Shown one piece after another: positions 1-13,880 of a stretch of 64,000 nt of DNA. A program made the position numbers and the translations under genes. The stretch covers positions 249,106,843 through 249,170,842 of the forward strand of contig NC_090989.1 in assembly GCF_041146395.1 (NCBI RefSeq). Reading direction: 5' to 3'. The notes under the pieces were generated by a model. The model was not told the DNA's origin and searched no databases. It saw only the letters and a program-made list of their open reading frames with translations. Numbering within the stretch: the first letter of the stretch is position 1; each line of letters opens with the position of its first letter. Source of the DNA: Eulemur rufifrons. Lineage: Eukaryota; Chordata; Mammalia; Primates; Lemuridae.

Positions 1-639
1 TTTACTAGACACTTATGCCTGGACAGGGCTTACTTGCACTTTGGATCTTATTTTTGCTTACTTTCTCAAAATTCCATTCCTTTGAGTATTTATAGATGAA
101 ATAATATGATTTGGGGTATTTGCTTTAAAATAACAGCTGGAAGCAAGAGCAGGGAGGAAGCCTAGGATATATCATTGAAACAAGATTAGCCATATGTTGA
201 AAACTTGAAACAGCGTTAGAGGAGTAGGGGAGTTTATTGTACTATTCTTTATACTTTTGTTTATGTGTGAGTTTTTTATATAATACAAATTTTAAAATAC
301 GTCATTATTTGGTAATTCACATTCTCTTCCATATCGCCTACTCTCTCTTCATCTTCAATGTATTCCTTTCTCACATTCCACTCTATCCAATCCATAAGTA
401 CATTTTATATATTTTACTTATAAAATACGTCCCAGATTCAACCATGTATATCTATCTCAAATGTAAGCATTCTGGTCTAAGAGATTATTATTAAATACTT
501 AGATTATTATTACAACATCTGAATTGATCTCTGATGCTAGTCTTGGATTATATTGACTCTGCCAATCCACTTTCCTCACAGTAGTCCCCAAATAGTTTTT
601 GTTTGCTTAAATACAAATCTTTAAAAAGTCAAGTTACAC
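1..639. other. Unannotated A+T-rich sequence
   Basis: No repeat family or exon could be recognised. The 85-codon open frame at 237-494 is rich in Y, I, L and H and looks like translated A+T-rich DNA rather than a protein. Confidence 0.5.
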
Positions 640-1195
640 CACTACTTAAAATTCTTCAATGGTGTCTCATTGCACTTAGGATAAAATGCAAATTCCTTAC
701 TAAGATCTTTAAGCTTTTGCATACTCTGGTTCATATTTACCTCTGTGACTTTGTTGGTTGTCACTCATCTGTTGTAACAAACAAATTTGGGTCACTTGAT
801 TTTTCTTTGTTTATTTTCATATTTTCGAGCTGGTCAAGCTCTTTCAGATTTAGAACATTTTGCATGTACTGTTACCACTCGAAGAAAAGTTTTTTATCCT
901 ACTCTTTAAATGATCATATTTTCATTAACCTTCTCATCTTAATTTAAGTGGTAACTTTTCAAAGATACTTTTCTGTCTCATCTAAAATAGTTTCCATTAG
1001 AAATCTGTATAATGTTAAAAACAGTATTCCTGAACTGCACTTTAGCTTATAAATAGTTCATTGAATTGATTATTTGGTTTTGCATGTGCCCACTCTTTCT
1101 AAACAGTAACCTTCACAACAACAGACATATATTTATTTAGTGCCAAGAACAGTAAGTGGCTGGCATATAATTAATCTTTGATGTATTTGGCGAGT
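640..1195 (+). mobile_element. L2 LINE 3' fragment
   Basis: The segment follows the L2 3' region in order. It opens with the 'CTTCAATGG...CATTGC..TTAGGATAAAATGCAAA' block, passes through the 'TCAAGCTC.TTCAG' block, and ends near the 'GCCAAGAACAGTAAGTGGCTGG' block that normally precedes the L2 terminus. It is heavily diverged with several indels, consistent with an old mammalian-wide LINE. The 114-codon open frame across it is accidental. Confidence 0.8.
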
Positions 1196-3039
1196 GAATG
1201 GAGTAAAACATAGATTAATGTTTCAAGGAACTAAAATTATTAGAGAACATTTCAATATTTATCTATATGGTAATCAGTATGCAGTATAAACTCATCTAAG
1301 GGATTAATTATGAGATATATGTGTTAAAAATTATTTCATTTTTAAAAAGTTATCCACAAATTTTATATTAGGGTAATAGAATCACTTTTATGAACTGTAC
1401 TAATAGGCCCTTTAACATTAATGGGGAATTTTTTTTAAAAAATTGTATTTTTGGCATTTACATGGAAAAGTGGCTTAAGTTATGTGTTTTGGATATGGAG
1501 GCTAGGCGTTACTCAGATAGGTAGAATGTTTGTGAACACAAAATTTATCTACAGAACTTCATAGCTCACAAACTGACTTTTATACACATTGATTATTCTG
1601 TTTTACAATCCTGTGATCTGAAAATTATTTTTTTCTATGGATCAAGAACTTGACTTTCAAAGAGTTGCAATGGCTTGATCATGTTTACACATAATGGAGA
1701 CATGTCTAGAGAAAATATGAAAGTCTTTAAAATGGGCAAAAGATCACTAGGGGTCTTTTCAATGGAATGCTGGGTTTTTCAAGCATGCTTTTGGGAATTA
1801 ATATAATTCTGTAGAACTGAAGTTTTCATTTTCTTTTACTATAACTTTGTAAGTTGTAGGAAACTGAAGATAATGGACACTGTTTTTGTTCATAGAAATG
1901 CACATGTCAAAGATAGAATTGTTTTCTACCCACTTGAAAAGGTAATTTCAAACATTGTATTTTATAGCTCTATAGATATTAAATATTTTGCATCTCTTGG
2001 CAAATGCATTTGGCATTTCTGATTGTCTATATGTGCATTTGTTCTTCAGTTACTTCTTTTAACTAAATGTAACATTTTCTTGGTTTACTCACTAATTTAT
2101 ACCTTAAATAGAAGCTTTAATCTCTGATCATTTTATAAAAGTCATAATTTTACCTTTTTAAAAATTATTCTCTAAGAGCTAGCACATAAGTTCTAACTGA
2201 CTGACTAGAGATCTTATGTGATACTCTTCCTATTCACACCAGAATTACTAGTCCTTGTGGGTTATTGTCATTAGGAATGCCTCCTAAAAGATGCAGAACT
2301 TAATTGCCAAGGGTTTGATAAGGCAGGAGAGAGAACAGAGGGCAATCCTTTTGATGGCTGCCAAACATGTTTTGCTTAAAGCTCCCTCTGTGTGTGAATA
2401 ATACCTGATACTCCTTAAATTTGGCCTATTCATACTTTATCAGAATCTGTTGGATATCAGGTACTTTTATTGTTTTAACTTCACAGATTTAAAATGCACT
2501 GACAATTATCTGTCTGGCGTATGGAACTGATAGTAAAACACAGTGTGCCTCACCAAGCAACTTGTAAAGAAGGAGCCCTTGGCACCCTAGACAAGTAAAA
2601 TTCCATGAGACTGTATGACTTAGTCATGAGTATGGAAAAGCAGGTTAACTAGTTCGGATTGAGACTAATCCCATTTTGATGATACAGGACTTCCATATTT
2701 CCTTTAAAGGCTCACTCATTTATTATTTGTAGTCTTTATGTCTGACTCATTCAAGTTCATGAATAGACCTCCCAGATTTTTAGGATTCTAATCCTATCGC
2801 TGATGTTTGTTGCCTGGAAATCTACTTAGAGGCAATGCATCACTATTCCCATGGATGAAGGCTACCATCACAATAAAGATTTAGTAGCAAAGGCCAGTCT
2901 TCTGAAGTACCAAAACTGCAGATTTCTTGCAATAATAGAAGTAGTCTTTTTTCACTGTGATTTTATTGGATTTAAACTGTGCCAATTTCTATGACCAAGA
3001 GGATAGAATAAGTTTCTCTTATGCTCTGTATTGCATAAA
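1196..3039. other. Unannotated intergenic/intronic DNA
   Basis: A+T-rich unique sequence with no ORF above background and no recognisable repeat. The last bases grade into the T-rich left edge of an antisense L1. Confidence 0.5.
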
Positions 3040-3648
3040 TTTTATTATTTTTATTTTTAATTATTTTGGGCATATAATAGTTGTATATAACCATGGGGTA
3101 TATGTGATGTTTTAATACAGGCATACAATGAGTATTAATCCAATCACAGTAATTAGCATATCCATCACCTCATGCATTTATCATTTCTTTGTATTAGAAA
3201 CATTCCAATTCTCCTTAAAGTATACTCTAACTTACTTTTTATCATGCTCTCTTTGTTGTGCTGTCAAATATTGTTTATTCTAATTATCTAACTATATATT
3301 TGTACTCATTAACTATTCCCACTTTATCCCCTTGTCACTACTACCTTCCCAGCCTCTGGTAACCACCATTCTACTCCGTCTCCATGAGATCAATTATTTT
3401 TAATATTTAGCTCCCACATATAAGTGAGAACATGTGAGATTTGTCTTTCTGTGCTTGGCTTATTTCACTTAACATAATATCCTCCAGTTCCATCCATGCT
3501 CTTGCACATGACAGGATTACCTTATTTTATGGCTGATATTCCATTGTGTATACATTCCACAATTTCTTATCCATTCATCTGCTGATGGACACTTAGGTTG
3601 ATTTCAAATCTTGGCTGGTGTGAATAGTGCTGCAATAAATATAAGAGA
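3040..3648 (-). mobile_element. L1 3' end, 5'-truncated, antisense
   Basis: Read on the minus strand, this is the end of L1 ORF2 and the 3' UTR. Recognisable blocks on the plus strand are 'TGGTAACCACCATTCTACTC', 'CATATAAGTGAGAACATGTG', 'TTCCATCCATG' and 'TGGACACTTAGGTTGATTTC', ending at 'GTGCTGCAATAAA'. The left edge is T/A-rich, matching a decayed poly(A) tail. About 600 bp is retained with no coding capacity. Confidence 0.88.
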
Positions 3649-4168
3649 TTTCTGCAATGCCTCTTTTCTTGACATAATGTTAAAACCAGGTGCTGTGATC
3701 ACTCACCTGATTTTTGATTCTTCTGAAGGTGCTCTCTTATGTAGATAGTTGTTGAATTTGGTGTTCTTGTGGAGGGACAATCACTAGAGGGTTCTATTTG
3801 GCCATTTTGCCCTGCTCCAATGATCTGTTTTGCATTTCGTCAGTTGAGCATCCAAGTTAGCAACTTAAATCTGTGATTTTCAAAGACCTCTAGTAGGATC
3901 TAATGAAAATGTTTTTTACAAGGGATTCAGAGGCAGGAAGAGTACTGAGGAAGTGCCATTATAAGGTCCAAGTAATAATGTGCCAAGCATTCCATTCTTA
4001 CCTCTCAGTTCTCCCTACCTCACCCTTATCCTTCACTTGACAAGCCTTACCCTCCCTTACATCCTTTCCTAATCAATCAACCAACACACCAGATGTGCAT
4101 GAATGGTTTATGCCCGAGGAATTCCATATTCTCCATAGGTATTCATGGTTGCTTCCCAAGGACCCTTG
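3649..4168. other. Unannotated unique sequence
   Basis: No repeat or ORF recognised. It contains a pyrimidine-rich patch at about 4000-4080, rich in CCCT and CCTT, with no further signal. Confidence 0.45.
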
Positions 4169-4690
4169 TTGTAATAGTTTCCTATGGTGCTATAACAAAT
4201 TACCATGAACTGTTGATTTAAAAAAATACAAATTTATTTCCTTATATTTCTGGAAAGCAGACGTCAAAAAATAGGTTCAATAGGCCAAAACCAAAGTATT
4301 GACAGAATCAGGCTCCCTTTGTAGGCTCTACTGTAAAATCAGTTTTAAAACCTTTTTCCTTATTTTTTCCAGCTACTAAAGCTGCATTCTTTGTATTCTT
4401 TGGCCCATAGCTCCTTTCTTCATCTTCAGAGCCAGCAACAGAGTTGTCATATCACCTCTGCTCTTCTGTTTGTATTCAAATCTCCCTCTGTTCCTCTCTT
4501 ATAAGAAAATTGTGACTGCATTTAGGGCCATCTGGAAAATCCAAGATAATTGTTCCATCTCAAAATCCTTACTTAATCATATTTGCAAATTCACTTTTGC
4601 CATAGAGGGTAACAGTCACATGTTCCAAGTATTAGTACCTGGGTATCTTTGGAGCCCACCATACTTGCTTGCATTTTACTGCTGTCACAG
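4169..4690 (-). mobile_element. MLT1-type (ERVL-MaLR) LTR, antisense
   Basis: The plus strand reads as the reverse complement of an MLT1 LTR: 'AGTTTCCTATGGTGCTATAACAAATTACCA' at one end, a 'CTTCATCTTCAGAGCCAGCAACA' block in the middle, then 'CTTATAAGAAAATTGTGACTGCATTTAGGGCC' and 'TTTTGCCATAGAGGGTAACA' toward the other end. It appears nearly full length at about 520 bp. I could not see a clean 5-bp target duplication. The small open frame at 4470-4712 lies within it and is not a gene. Confidence 0.75.
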
Positions 4691-5509
4691 TCGCTGCCAA
4701 AGGATCAAATAACAAATTACCAAACACTTGTCAGTGCTTTCATGCAAAACATCTAGAGGGGAGTAAACACAAGTTAAGGAAATAAAAAATTAGAAGCAAA
4801 AATTAATAAAATGGAGGTACCATGTACAACCAGAAGTATAATTATTAAAAATTGTCTTGGAGAAATATGATGTTTGACAGTCATTGATAGAGAGAAAATA
4901 ATACTTAAAAAATGGAAAATTAATAGCTAAAAATAAGATGTTAAATGATGTTTGGAAACAACAAACAATAATTTGAAAGATGTTTTCAGAATGTCAAGTG
5001 GAAAAATATGTGAATCAGAAATAGAAGATAATAAACAAAGGTTTGGCACATAATATACAAAGCAAAATTGACCATGGTCCCAGAAATAACTGCTGAGAAA
5101 AATAGAAGATCATATGTAGAGTTATGTAAGAGCTGAGAAAGGAATTCTGTGAAAACAACAGATGAAGATAAGTTAGCACAATGCTTATTTAAAAAAAATC
5201 TTTATTTGGAGACTTGTTCAGAAATGGAATAATATAAGCAGATTACATAAACTTAAATTGACTTTAAACTTTCAAATAGCATTGAATTGAATCTTCCAGG
5301 TTTTCTATTAAATAGGAAAATATTTTCTCCAGGATTCTTGACATACTTTCTATAAGTTATGTTAAAAGTATATGTTAATATTTATGGAAGGTGGGCAGAA
5401 GACTCCTATTGAAGATAGCCCAGAAGCTATAGTCTTAAAATTTTATATTACATATTATGATATTTTATTTCATAGCCATTTGTATTTACATATTAATCTG
5501 CTTTGTGAA
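4691..5509. other. Unannotated A-rich sequence
   Basis: A-rich on the plus strand, with many AAAATTAATAAAATGG-like stretches and no recognisable family. It could be an old, unidentifiable LINE relic, but I cannot show this. Confidence 0.4.
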
Positions 5510-5930
5510 GACCTTGTATTATTTTTCTGAGGCTGATTATCAAAATATCACAAATTGGGTGGCTTAAGCATTAGAAATGTATTGTCTTGCAGTTCTGCAA
5601 GCTGGAGGTCTAAAATCAAGGTATCAGCAGGGTTGGTCCTTCTGACAGCTGTGAAGGTGAATCTTTGCCATATGTCTCTCGTAGCTTCTGGTATACTCAG
5701 GCATTCCTTGGCTTGTAGACAATATTCTCCTTATCTTCTTATCTTCATATCTTCTCCCTTCTCTCTGTGTCTGCCTCCGTATTCAAATTTCCCCTCTTTA
5801 TATTTTTATGAGGTACTCTAATGGCCTTATCTTAACTTGATTAACTTCAAAGGCCCTATTTCTAAATTAAGTCACATTCATAAGTACAGAGGTAAGGAAC
5901 ATCTTCGAGGCAACACAGTCATTTATTCTT
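5510..5930 (-). mobile_element. MaLR/MLT1-like LTR, antisense, interrupted by Alu
   Basis: The sequence runs in the order expected of an antisense MaLR LTR: 'TGTATTATTTTTCTGAGGCTG', then 'GTTCTGCAAGCTGGAGGTCTAAAATCAAGG', then 'AAAGGCCCTATTTCTAAATTAAGTCACATTC'. The Alu at 5931-6267 interrupts its right-hand end, and a short remainder may continue past 6276. Confidence 0.65.
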
Positions 5931-6267
5931 TTTTTTTTTTTTTTTTTTTGTTGAGACAGAGTCTCACTTTGTTGCCCAGGCTAGAGTGAGTGCCGTGGCG
6001 TCAGCTTAGCTCACAGCAACCTCAGACTCCTCGGCTTAAGCGATCCTACTGCCTCAGCCTCCCGAGTAGCTGGGACTACAGGCATGCGCCACTATGCCCG
6101 GCTAATTTTTTTCTATATAGATTTTTAGTTGTCCATATAATGTCTTTCTATTTTTAGTAGAGACGGGGTCTCGCTCAGGCTGGTCTCGAACTCCTGACCT
6201 TGAGCAATCCACCCGCCTCGGCCTCCCAGAGTGCTAGGATTACAGGCGTGAGCCACCGCGCCCGGCC
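5931..6267 (-). mobile_element. Alu SINE (strepsirrhine type), full length
   Basis: A dimeric Alu in reverse: poly(T) at the left, right arm, the strepsirrhine middle segment (about 6103-6160), left arm, and 5' end 'CGCGCCCGGCC' at 6267. The target-site duplication TATTCTTTT lies at 5924-5932 and 6268-6276, its first copy merging into the poly(T). Many CpG sites are intact, which indicates a young copy. It lacks a 6-bp 'TTGCTC' unit that other Alus here carry in the left arm, a state shared with the Alu at 37714. Confidence 0.97.
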
Positions 6268-6276
6268 TATTCTTTT

Positions 6277-8089
6277 GTTGGGACATCAGCCACTCTCCCT
6301 ACAGAGAAAGTCACAGAGCCATTTTGGTAAACATTTTGAAGGAAAATATTGAAATTGAGAAAAAAAAATCTTTTCACCCTCCCCTCAAGAATTAGGATAA
6401 AACCAAGATTAATTTACTTTAAGCAGAGAGACAGTGCTAACTTATTAAAAATATGGATTTTAAGCAATTTTCTCATGGAGGATTGGTGTTTCCTAAGCTA
6501 GACTGAATTAAGATGAATTAAAAGTGTAAATAATAAACAAAGCCACAAACAAAACTATGTGGATTTATCTATAGACTCATAGTGTAGACTTATTTTTTGA
6601 TTGACACATTTTCCCTTTCATTATTTCATGAATTCCATTTGAGAAAAGAGAAAGAATGTCTAACCCAATTTGGAAGACTTCTTTACCATAACTTTTCTCT
6701 AATACATGTTCCTCTCTTAAGGATGTTATATATTTTTGTTTAAATACATTTTTGAAAGTTATTGTGATAATTTTATGGGTTCTTTTTGTATTTTATAATT
6801 TCTCCTGCTGTATAATTCTCTCTACTTCACTTCATATTATGCCTCCCAAATCAGTTATCTTCTCTAATCTCATTTGGGAACCCAAATGTCTGGTCCAGAT
6901 GTAGTTTTCTGTCCACTCGTATGAACTAAATAGTATGTGCTTTCTTACATTCTTAGACCTCAACTGCTTTTTTTATATAGCTGATAAGTTTATTCTCTGA
7001 AAGTCAATGACTTTTGGACACCAAAATTTGCAATTATTTCCTGAGGTTCCTTAAATATGGGAAGGACTTCACATATCTTTCTCAGGGTCAAAATTCTATA
7101 TAACAATTTACCATTTGGTCATGAATTGATTCTTTTAATATTTAACTGATGTGTACAGTGTGTATGTTGTTAGCTATATATTGTGTCGGATGGTTCTACT
7201 TCTTGCTTTTAGACAGATAAATAAAATATAACTGATGGGCACTCAAATCCCAGGGTTACAACCCCAGACCTGCTCACAGTTAATAGCTCGGGTACAGTTT
7301 GCTCATGTAGGTGCTCCCCTCCACTTACAAGTGAGCTTTTATAAATCTATTGCTCTATTTTAAATCAAAGCAGGAGAGCACATCTGCATTAAAGTAAAGC
7401 AATGGATTTTAAGAGCTCACTTAGAAGTGGTGGCAAGTTTAGAAAGGAAGAAATCAACTCAAGTGCTATAAATTATTGAATAGGCCAACCTCCTGCAACA
7501 AAGCAGGATCAATACAAATAGATATTGCTGATACATATCCTTCGATAGATCCAGGGAAATGTCCCACAATTATACCATATCTGAGCAAGTCATAGCACAG
7601 AATTGTATGCTATTAACCATTTCATGTTTTTTTGTCATTTCCTGAAGAAAAAGTTCATGATTTCACCATCTCTTCCACCATAGCCCTTATAAGGCTTAAT
7701 AAAAATAAATGTCTAGGAACTCTACACTAAGAAAGTATGGTCAATAAAAGGTAACCGATATTGTACAATTTTATGAATAATAGATCCTTTGGTCTACAAA
7801 GTTTTTGAATATCTAATATGAGATCACCTCAGAGCTAAATGAGGGAAACCGAGAATCCAAGTAAAATCCTGGTGAAAGAGTCTTTACAAAGGTAGGCAAT
7901 GTGTCAGTACATCTGAAATAAAATATCAAATCCTTTAGTTTTTTTTAACTTATGAATTATGTGTAATTTAATTTATTTTATTTATAATAGGTGTGCGCTT
8001 GCCATGAAAAATGCTCATTGTTCTGTTAGCATTTGCTATTATCACATATAAAATGAGTGGTTGTGATATGATTAATTGATATTAGCTAC
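6277..8089. other. Unannotated A+T-rich sequence
   Basis: No repeat family recognised with confidence. A mildly G+C-richer patch at about 7240-7330 has no open frame or splice-flanked exon that I can support. Confidence 0.45.
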
Positions 8090-8416
8090 TGTATTAGTTA
8101 AGCTTCTCCAGAGAAACAGAATCAATAGGATGTGAGTGTGTGTATAGATAGATAATATATAAGTATTTAAGTAGGTAGATATAGATGGATAGATAGATAG
8201 ATAGATAGATCAATTTTAAGGAATTGGTTCACACAGTTGTGAAAGCTGGCAGGTCTGAAATCTGCAGGGCAGCCCTGCAGGCTGGAGACCCTGAGAAATG
8301 ATGATATTGCAGCTCAAGTTCTAAGGCAGTCTGGAGGCAGAAGTTCTTTTTCTTTGGTGTTTTCACTCTTTTTTTCCTTAAGTCTTTCAATTGATCAGAT
8401 GAGGCCCACATATGTG
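8090..8416 (-). mobile_element. MLT2-like (ERVL) LTR, antisense, left part
   Basis: The sequence opens with 'TGTATTAGTTAAGCTTCTCCAGAGAAACAGAATCAATAGGAT' type bases, then a GATA-rich stretch, then 'AAGGAATTGGTTCACACAG'. This is the reverse-complement order of an MLT2/ERVL LTR. The element is split by an ERVK-type LTR and resumes at 9214. Confidence 0.72.
8138..8210. repeat. (GATA)n microsatellite within MLT2-like LTR
   Basis: Imperfect GATA units run through the segment, ending in six or so uninterrupted GATA repeats at about 8187-8210. They have grown from the GATA/ATAT-rich block normally present in this LTR. Confidence 0.9.
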
Positions 8417-8422
8417 GTTTTC

Positions 8423-9207
8423 TGATGGGAATAAGACCACTGAGGCTCAGGGACCCCATTTCTGAGGCCGTGGGAGAGGAGATGAAGGAATGCTGCCTGA
8501 GCAGGAGCCGGAGATAAGGGCAGAAGTTAACTGCCTAGTTGGGGGACATTCCAGCGATCTGGGAGTACAGCAAAGTAGACTCCCACCTCAACGCCGGAAG
8601 GGCCTCATGCCTAAAAAGCCATGGAGCGGGCTGACATGAAAGCTTCTCATGGCTACAGAGGAACATTGCAAAATGTCAGCCCAGGAGAAGGGACTTAAGG
8701 CTCCAATGCTTAGAACACCAGGCTAAGTTCCTTCCCTCATTTTTTCCATAGAATGCCTCAGTAAATGGGGAGCTAACCTCCCAGTAAGAAGTACTAATCT
8801 CTTTGTTCCTCAATGGAATGGGCCACAGCTGCTGAGTTCAGAGATACTATCTATACATACCTTAAGGTGTAGTTGTGCTTAGTAATGAATTATGTGTTCC
8901 TGCTTCTATAGATAAAAGAGTAATTAGCTAAGGCATCTTGTGACTTTTTGGGGAGCCTTGAAATTTCCACACATTGTAACCCATGACCTTTTCACGTGAA
9001 ATCATTGTAATCTATAGCATGAAAAAGAGAATAAAAGAAGGTGCTGGACTTCAGTCAGTACCACCTTGGCACCGGAGTGCTGGTGGTCCCCTGACTGCCA
9101 CACCCTTACACCTTATTTCTCGTGTCCATGTCTTTGTCTCTCTCATCTCTTACAGCACATGCTGCCCAGGGACCTGGTTACATCAGGGGTGTCGTGAACC
9201 TCCAGTA
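8423..9207 (+). mobile_element. ERVK-type (MER9-like) solo LTR
   Basis: A 785-bp LTR, by my reading of MER9/ERVK9 kind, inserted into the MLT2-like LTR. It is bounded by a perfect 6-bp direct repeat GTTTTC at 8417-8422 and 9208-9213, the length typical of betaretrovirus-like integrations. It begins with TG. The 3' end reads TA where CA is usual, which may be a C-to-T change. A polyadenylation signal AATAAA lies at 9030-9035. No internal retroviral sequence is present, so this is a recombined solo LTR. The short open frame at 8983-9237 overlaps its R/U5 part and is not coding. Confidence 0.78.
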
Positions 9208-9213
9208 GTTTTC

Positions 9214-9358
9214 TTTACCCAAAGTCTACTGATTTAAGTGTTCATCAAATCAAAAAAAAAATACGTTTACAAAACTGTGACTGGTTGACTGATATTTGAC
9301 CAAACATCTGGGGAACACCATAGTCTAGTCAAGTTGACACATAAAAGTAACCATCACA
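9214..9358 (-). mobile_element. MLT2-like LTR, antisense, right part
   Basis: This is the continuation of the split LTR, from 'TTTACCCAAAGTCTACTGATTTAAG' to 'TCAAGTTGACACATAAAAGTAACCATCACA'. The end is the reverse complement of the characteristic 'TGTGATGGTTAATTTTATGT' start of MLT2-like LTRs. Joining it to 8090-8416 with one copy of GTTTTC restores a colinear element. Confidence 0.75.
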
Positions 9359-10078
<720 letters not shown>

Positions 10079-10088
10079 AATACATTTT

Positions 10089-12229
10089 AAATATTTAAAG
10101 AAAATTGTTGTTGCCTCACCATTAAACCCTCCATAGAGCCACCCAAATTTATTTCCTGTTAACTTCCAAAACACATCATTCCCTCTAATGAAGCAGGTCT
10201 CCATATTAACCTAAGCCTACACACAGCAGTCTCGTTGTTTACTTTTGCTTTTAAGGACTTTATTTGCTATTATTTTTTATCTTTCCTAATAGTTTATTTT
10301 CTTCAAGAGTCAGTAAATATTCCATTACCTCCTTAAAATCCCTCAAATTTCTCTGATTTAATACATTGAAAACACATGGGTAAGTCTCATCATATAATTA
10401 CATTCTTCTATATTAGACTTACGTAGGTTAGCTCAGTACCCTTAATTGGAAAATAGATTTTTTGAAGTCACGCCTCAAGCTCTTCAACCCTAAATGAAAT
10501 AGTTTTGAGCACATAATGGGAATTCCATATTTATTTAATGATTGATATTTTGACCCACAACTCAAAATCATTGTAAAGAATACTCCATAAGGGAATACCT
10601 TAGCAACTTTGGAAAGTATAATTTCAGTGTGTCTGCTCTGAGCTTTCCACAATTTCAATGCCTATAGAGAATTTATTTATTTTAAAAAAGAAATGATGAA
10701 AACTTCAATACATTAGTAGGTTGAATTTTTAAGCTACATATTTTTTTAGCGAAACAAATTACCCAGAGGAATTCTAAATCCTCCAAAGCACAATAGCAGT
10801 ATTTCCAAGGTCTAGGCATATGCATGCATTATTAATAAATTCCCAGAATTTATGTTTTTATTAATATTTCTATATGTCTTTTATAACCTGAGGAAGTGCA
10901 CAGGTAGTAAGATAAATTAAAATTATGACATTATTGACCTCAAAATAAATGTTCTTTAGATGAAGTATGGTTATATATGTAAACTTTATGTAGATACAGT
11001 AAATACTAGAAAATTAATTTAAAATTCTTATAAGGTCCTTTTCCTAGAGGTAGAATAGTGTATGCCAATTGCAAAAATCAGTTAAAATGTGAGTGAGCCT
11101 TTAATGTGACATTTAGAATAAAAATGCATGCTTGCTAGCCAAATATTTAGTAAATCAATAAATTTCTGATTCATTCAGCCATTCATTTACCCATCCATCA
11201 ATCTGTTTATTCATTCATCTATTCCTGGAAATATGTGAGAGTGTTAGTCTCACACTCTGCGTACTAGTTCAATGCATAGTTGAGGCAATAATTTGTGCAC
11301 ACTTGGCTTAAAAAGGAAAACAAATTATTCATTTTTTGTGACTTAAATATTTTTCTTGTATTGCCTATCTTTATTTGTCCTTAATGTGTGAATATTTTAA
11401 TTTAGTAAAAGTGCAAAAAAAAAAAAAAGAGAGAGAACATGTTTCTCTATGAATAGTTGGCATTCAGTCAGAATACCTTAAACATAAAAAATGTGTGTAA
11501 GTATCTTATTTCTAGTGTAATAAAATTGTAATACTATTTATACCAGGAAATGAAGGAAAAAATCTTTAGTTACAAAATAGGGTGCAAAACACAGGAGAGG
11601 TAGCCTAGAGTTACCATTATCAAATTTGGATATCCAATATCCATAAATCAGACTAATTTGATAATCTGGAATACTTCATGCTGTAAGGCTTTATTCAAAT
11701 TTCACACTGATACGAGGAAAATAGACAATAAAATAAAAATTAGATTATTTTTACATGAAGACAAAGTTTATGTTTTTGTTTACCTTAATAGCTCTCTTTA
11801 GGGAAGACATAATTTATTACTGTATCTGCTAGATTAATGACCATTTTTAAAGACAAGTATTCCAAGTGAAATCTCAAATTGAGTATATTCATCTGGAAGC
11901 ATTTTCAGTAGTATGGACACTGACAAACAAATGCAAACCTGTAAGACTCATTCCTTCATGCAAAGGACATGAAAACTGGAACATGTGGATCTCATCTCTG
12001 CTTACAGAGAAATTGAAATGCAAGAGATTAAAAGATCATCTCCGAGAAATTCAGTTACATTTCATAGTGTTTTGTAACATTATATTAATAATAGTATATT
12101 AACAATTATAATGGTAATATATTGCTAACAATATTTCATTAAAAAATGTATGATGTGATAATAGAGACAAATTCTTTAAAGTGAATTAATTTAGATTTTC
12201 TAAATACTCCTTGCATAAAAAAACCATAC
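10089..12229. other. Mostly unannotated A+T-rich sequence
   Basis: No exon or clear repeat. There is a degenerate ATTC/CATT-rich patch at 11169-11225 that resembles the tail of an L2 element, and a poly(A)/GA run at about 11413-11437. Small open frames at 10428-10658 and 11866-12102 have no protein-like features. Confidence 0.5.
11169..11225. repeat. Degenerate (ATTC)n-like repeat
   Basis: Repeated ATTCATT, CCATTC and CATCC-type units form an imperfect tetranucleotide array. It is probably derived from the ATTC-rich 3' end of an L2 or similar element. Confidence 0.6.
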
Positions 12230-12994
12230 TTTGGTAACCACCATTCTATTCTCTATCTGCATGAGATCAACATTTTATCTCCTACATATGAATGAAAAAA
12301 TGTGATAGTTGTCTTTTTGTGCCTAGCTTATTTCATTTAACATAATGAGTTCCAGTTCCATTCATGTTGCTACAAATAACAGTATTTTATTATTTTTATG
12401 GCAGAGTAATACTCCGTTGTGTACATATACCACATTTTCTTTATCCATTAATCCAGTGGTGGACACTTAGGTTGATTCCCTATCTTGGTTATTGTGAATA
12501 GTGCTGCAATGAACATGGGAGTGCAGCTATCTTCTTGATATACTGATTTCCTTTCTTTTGGGTATGTTCACAACAGTACAATTACTAGATCATATAATTG
12601 TTCTTTTTTTTAGTTTTTTGAGTAACTGCCATACTGTTCTTCATAGTGGCTGTACTAATTTATATCCCCACCAACAGCATAACTCAACCTCTTTCACCAT
12701 ATCCTCACTAGCATCTGTTATTGCCTGTGTCCTTGATACACCCATTTTAACTAGAGTGAGATGATATCTCATTGTGGCCTTGATTTTAATTTTCCTAATG
12801 ATAGTGATGTGGAGCATTTTTTCTATACCTGACAATATGTATGTCTTCTTTTGAGAAATGTGTATTCATATCCTTTGTGTGTCTTTTTTTCCCTGCTCTT
12901 GAGTTGTTTGAGGTTCTTATATATTCTGGTTATTAATCCTTTATCTGATGAATATAATTTAAAAATATTTTCTCCTATTCTGTAGGTTGTCTCT
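12230..12994 (-). mobile_element. L1 3' portion, antisense, left part
   Basis: Read on the minus strand this is the L1 ORF2 end and 3' UTR. Plus-strand blocks include 'TGGTAACCACCATTCTATTC', 'CATAATGAGTTCCAGTTCCATTCATG', 'GTGGACACTTAGGTTGATTCC', 'TGCCATACTGTTCTTCATAGTGGCTG' and 'ATCCTTTATCTGATGAATAT'. It is mid-age and full of stops. An Alu then interrupts it, and the element continues at 13362. Confidence 0.92.

Positions 12995-13880
<886 letters not shown>

Noticed and set aside
603..947. 114-codon plus-strand open frame
   Set aside because: It coincides with a diverged L2 fragment in sense, is not L2 ORF sequence, and has a composition typical of A+T-rich DNA.
8470..9154. Alternative shorter boundaries for the ERVK-type LTR (TGGGAGAGG...CTCTTACA)
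   Set aside because: No matching direct repeats flank those boundaries, whereas GTTTTC flanks 8423-9207 and leaves the surrounding MLT2-like LTR colinear.
8229..9237. Open frames at 8229-8459 (minus) and 8983-9237 (plus)
   Set aside because: They span the MLT2-like and ERVK-type LTRs. No protein family is recognised, and the borders of the frames ignore the element boundaries.
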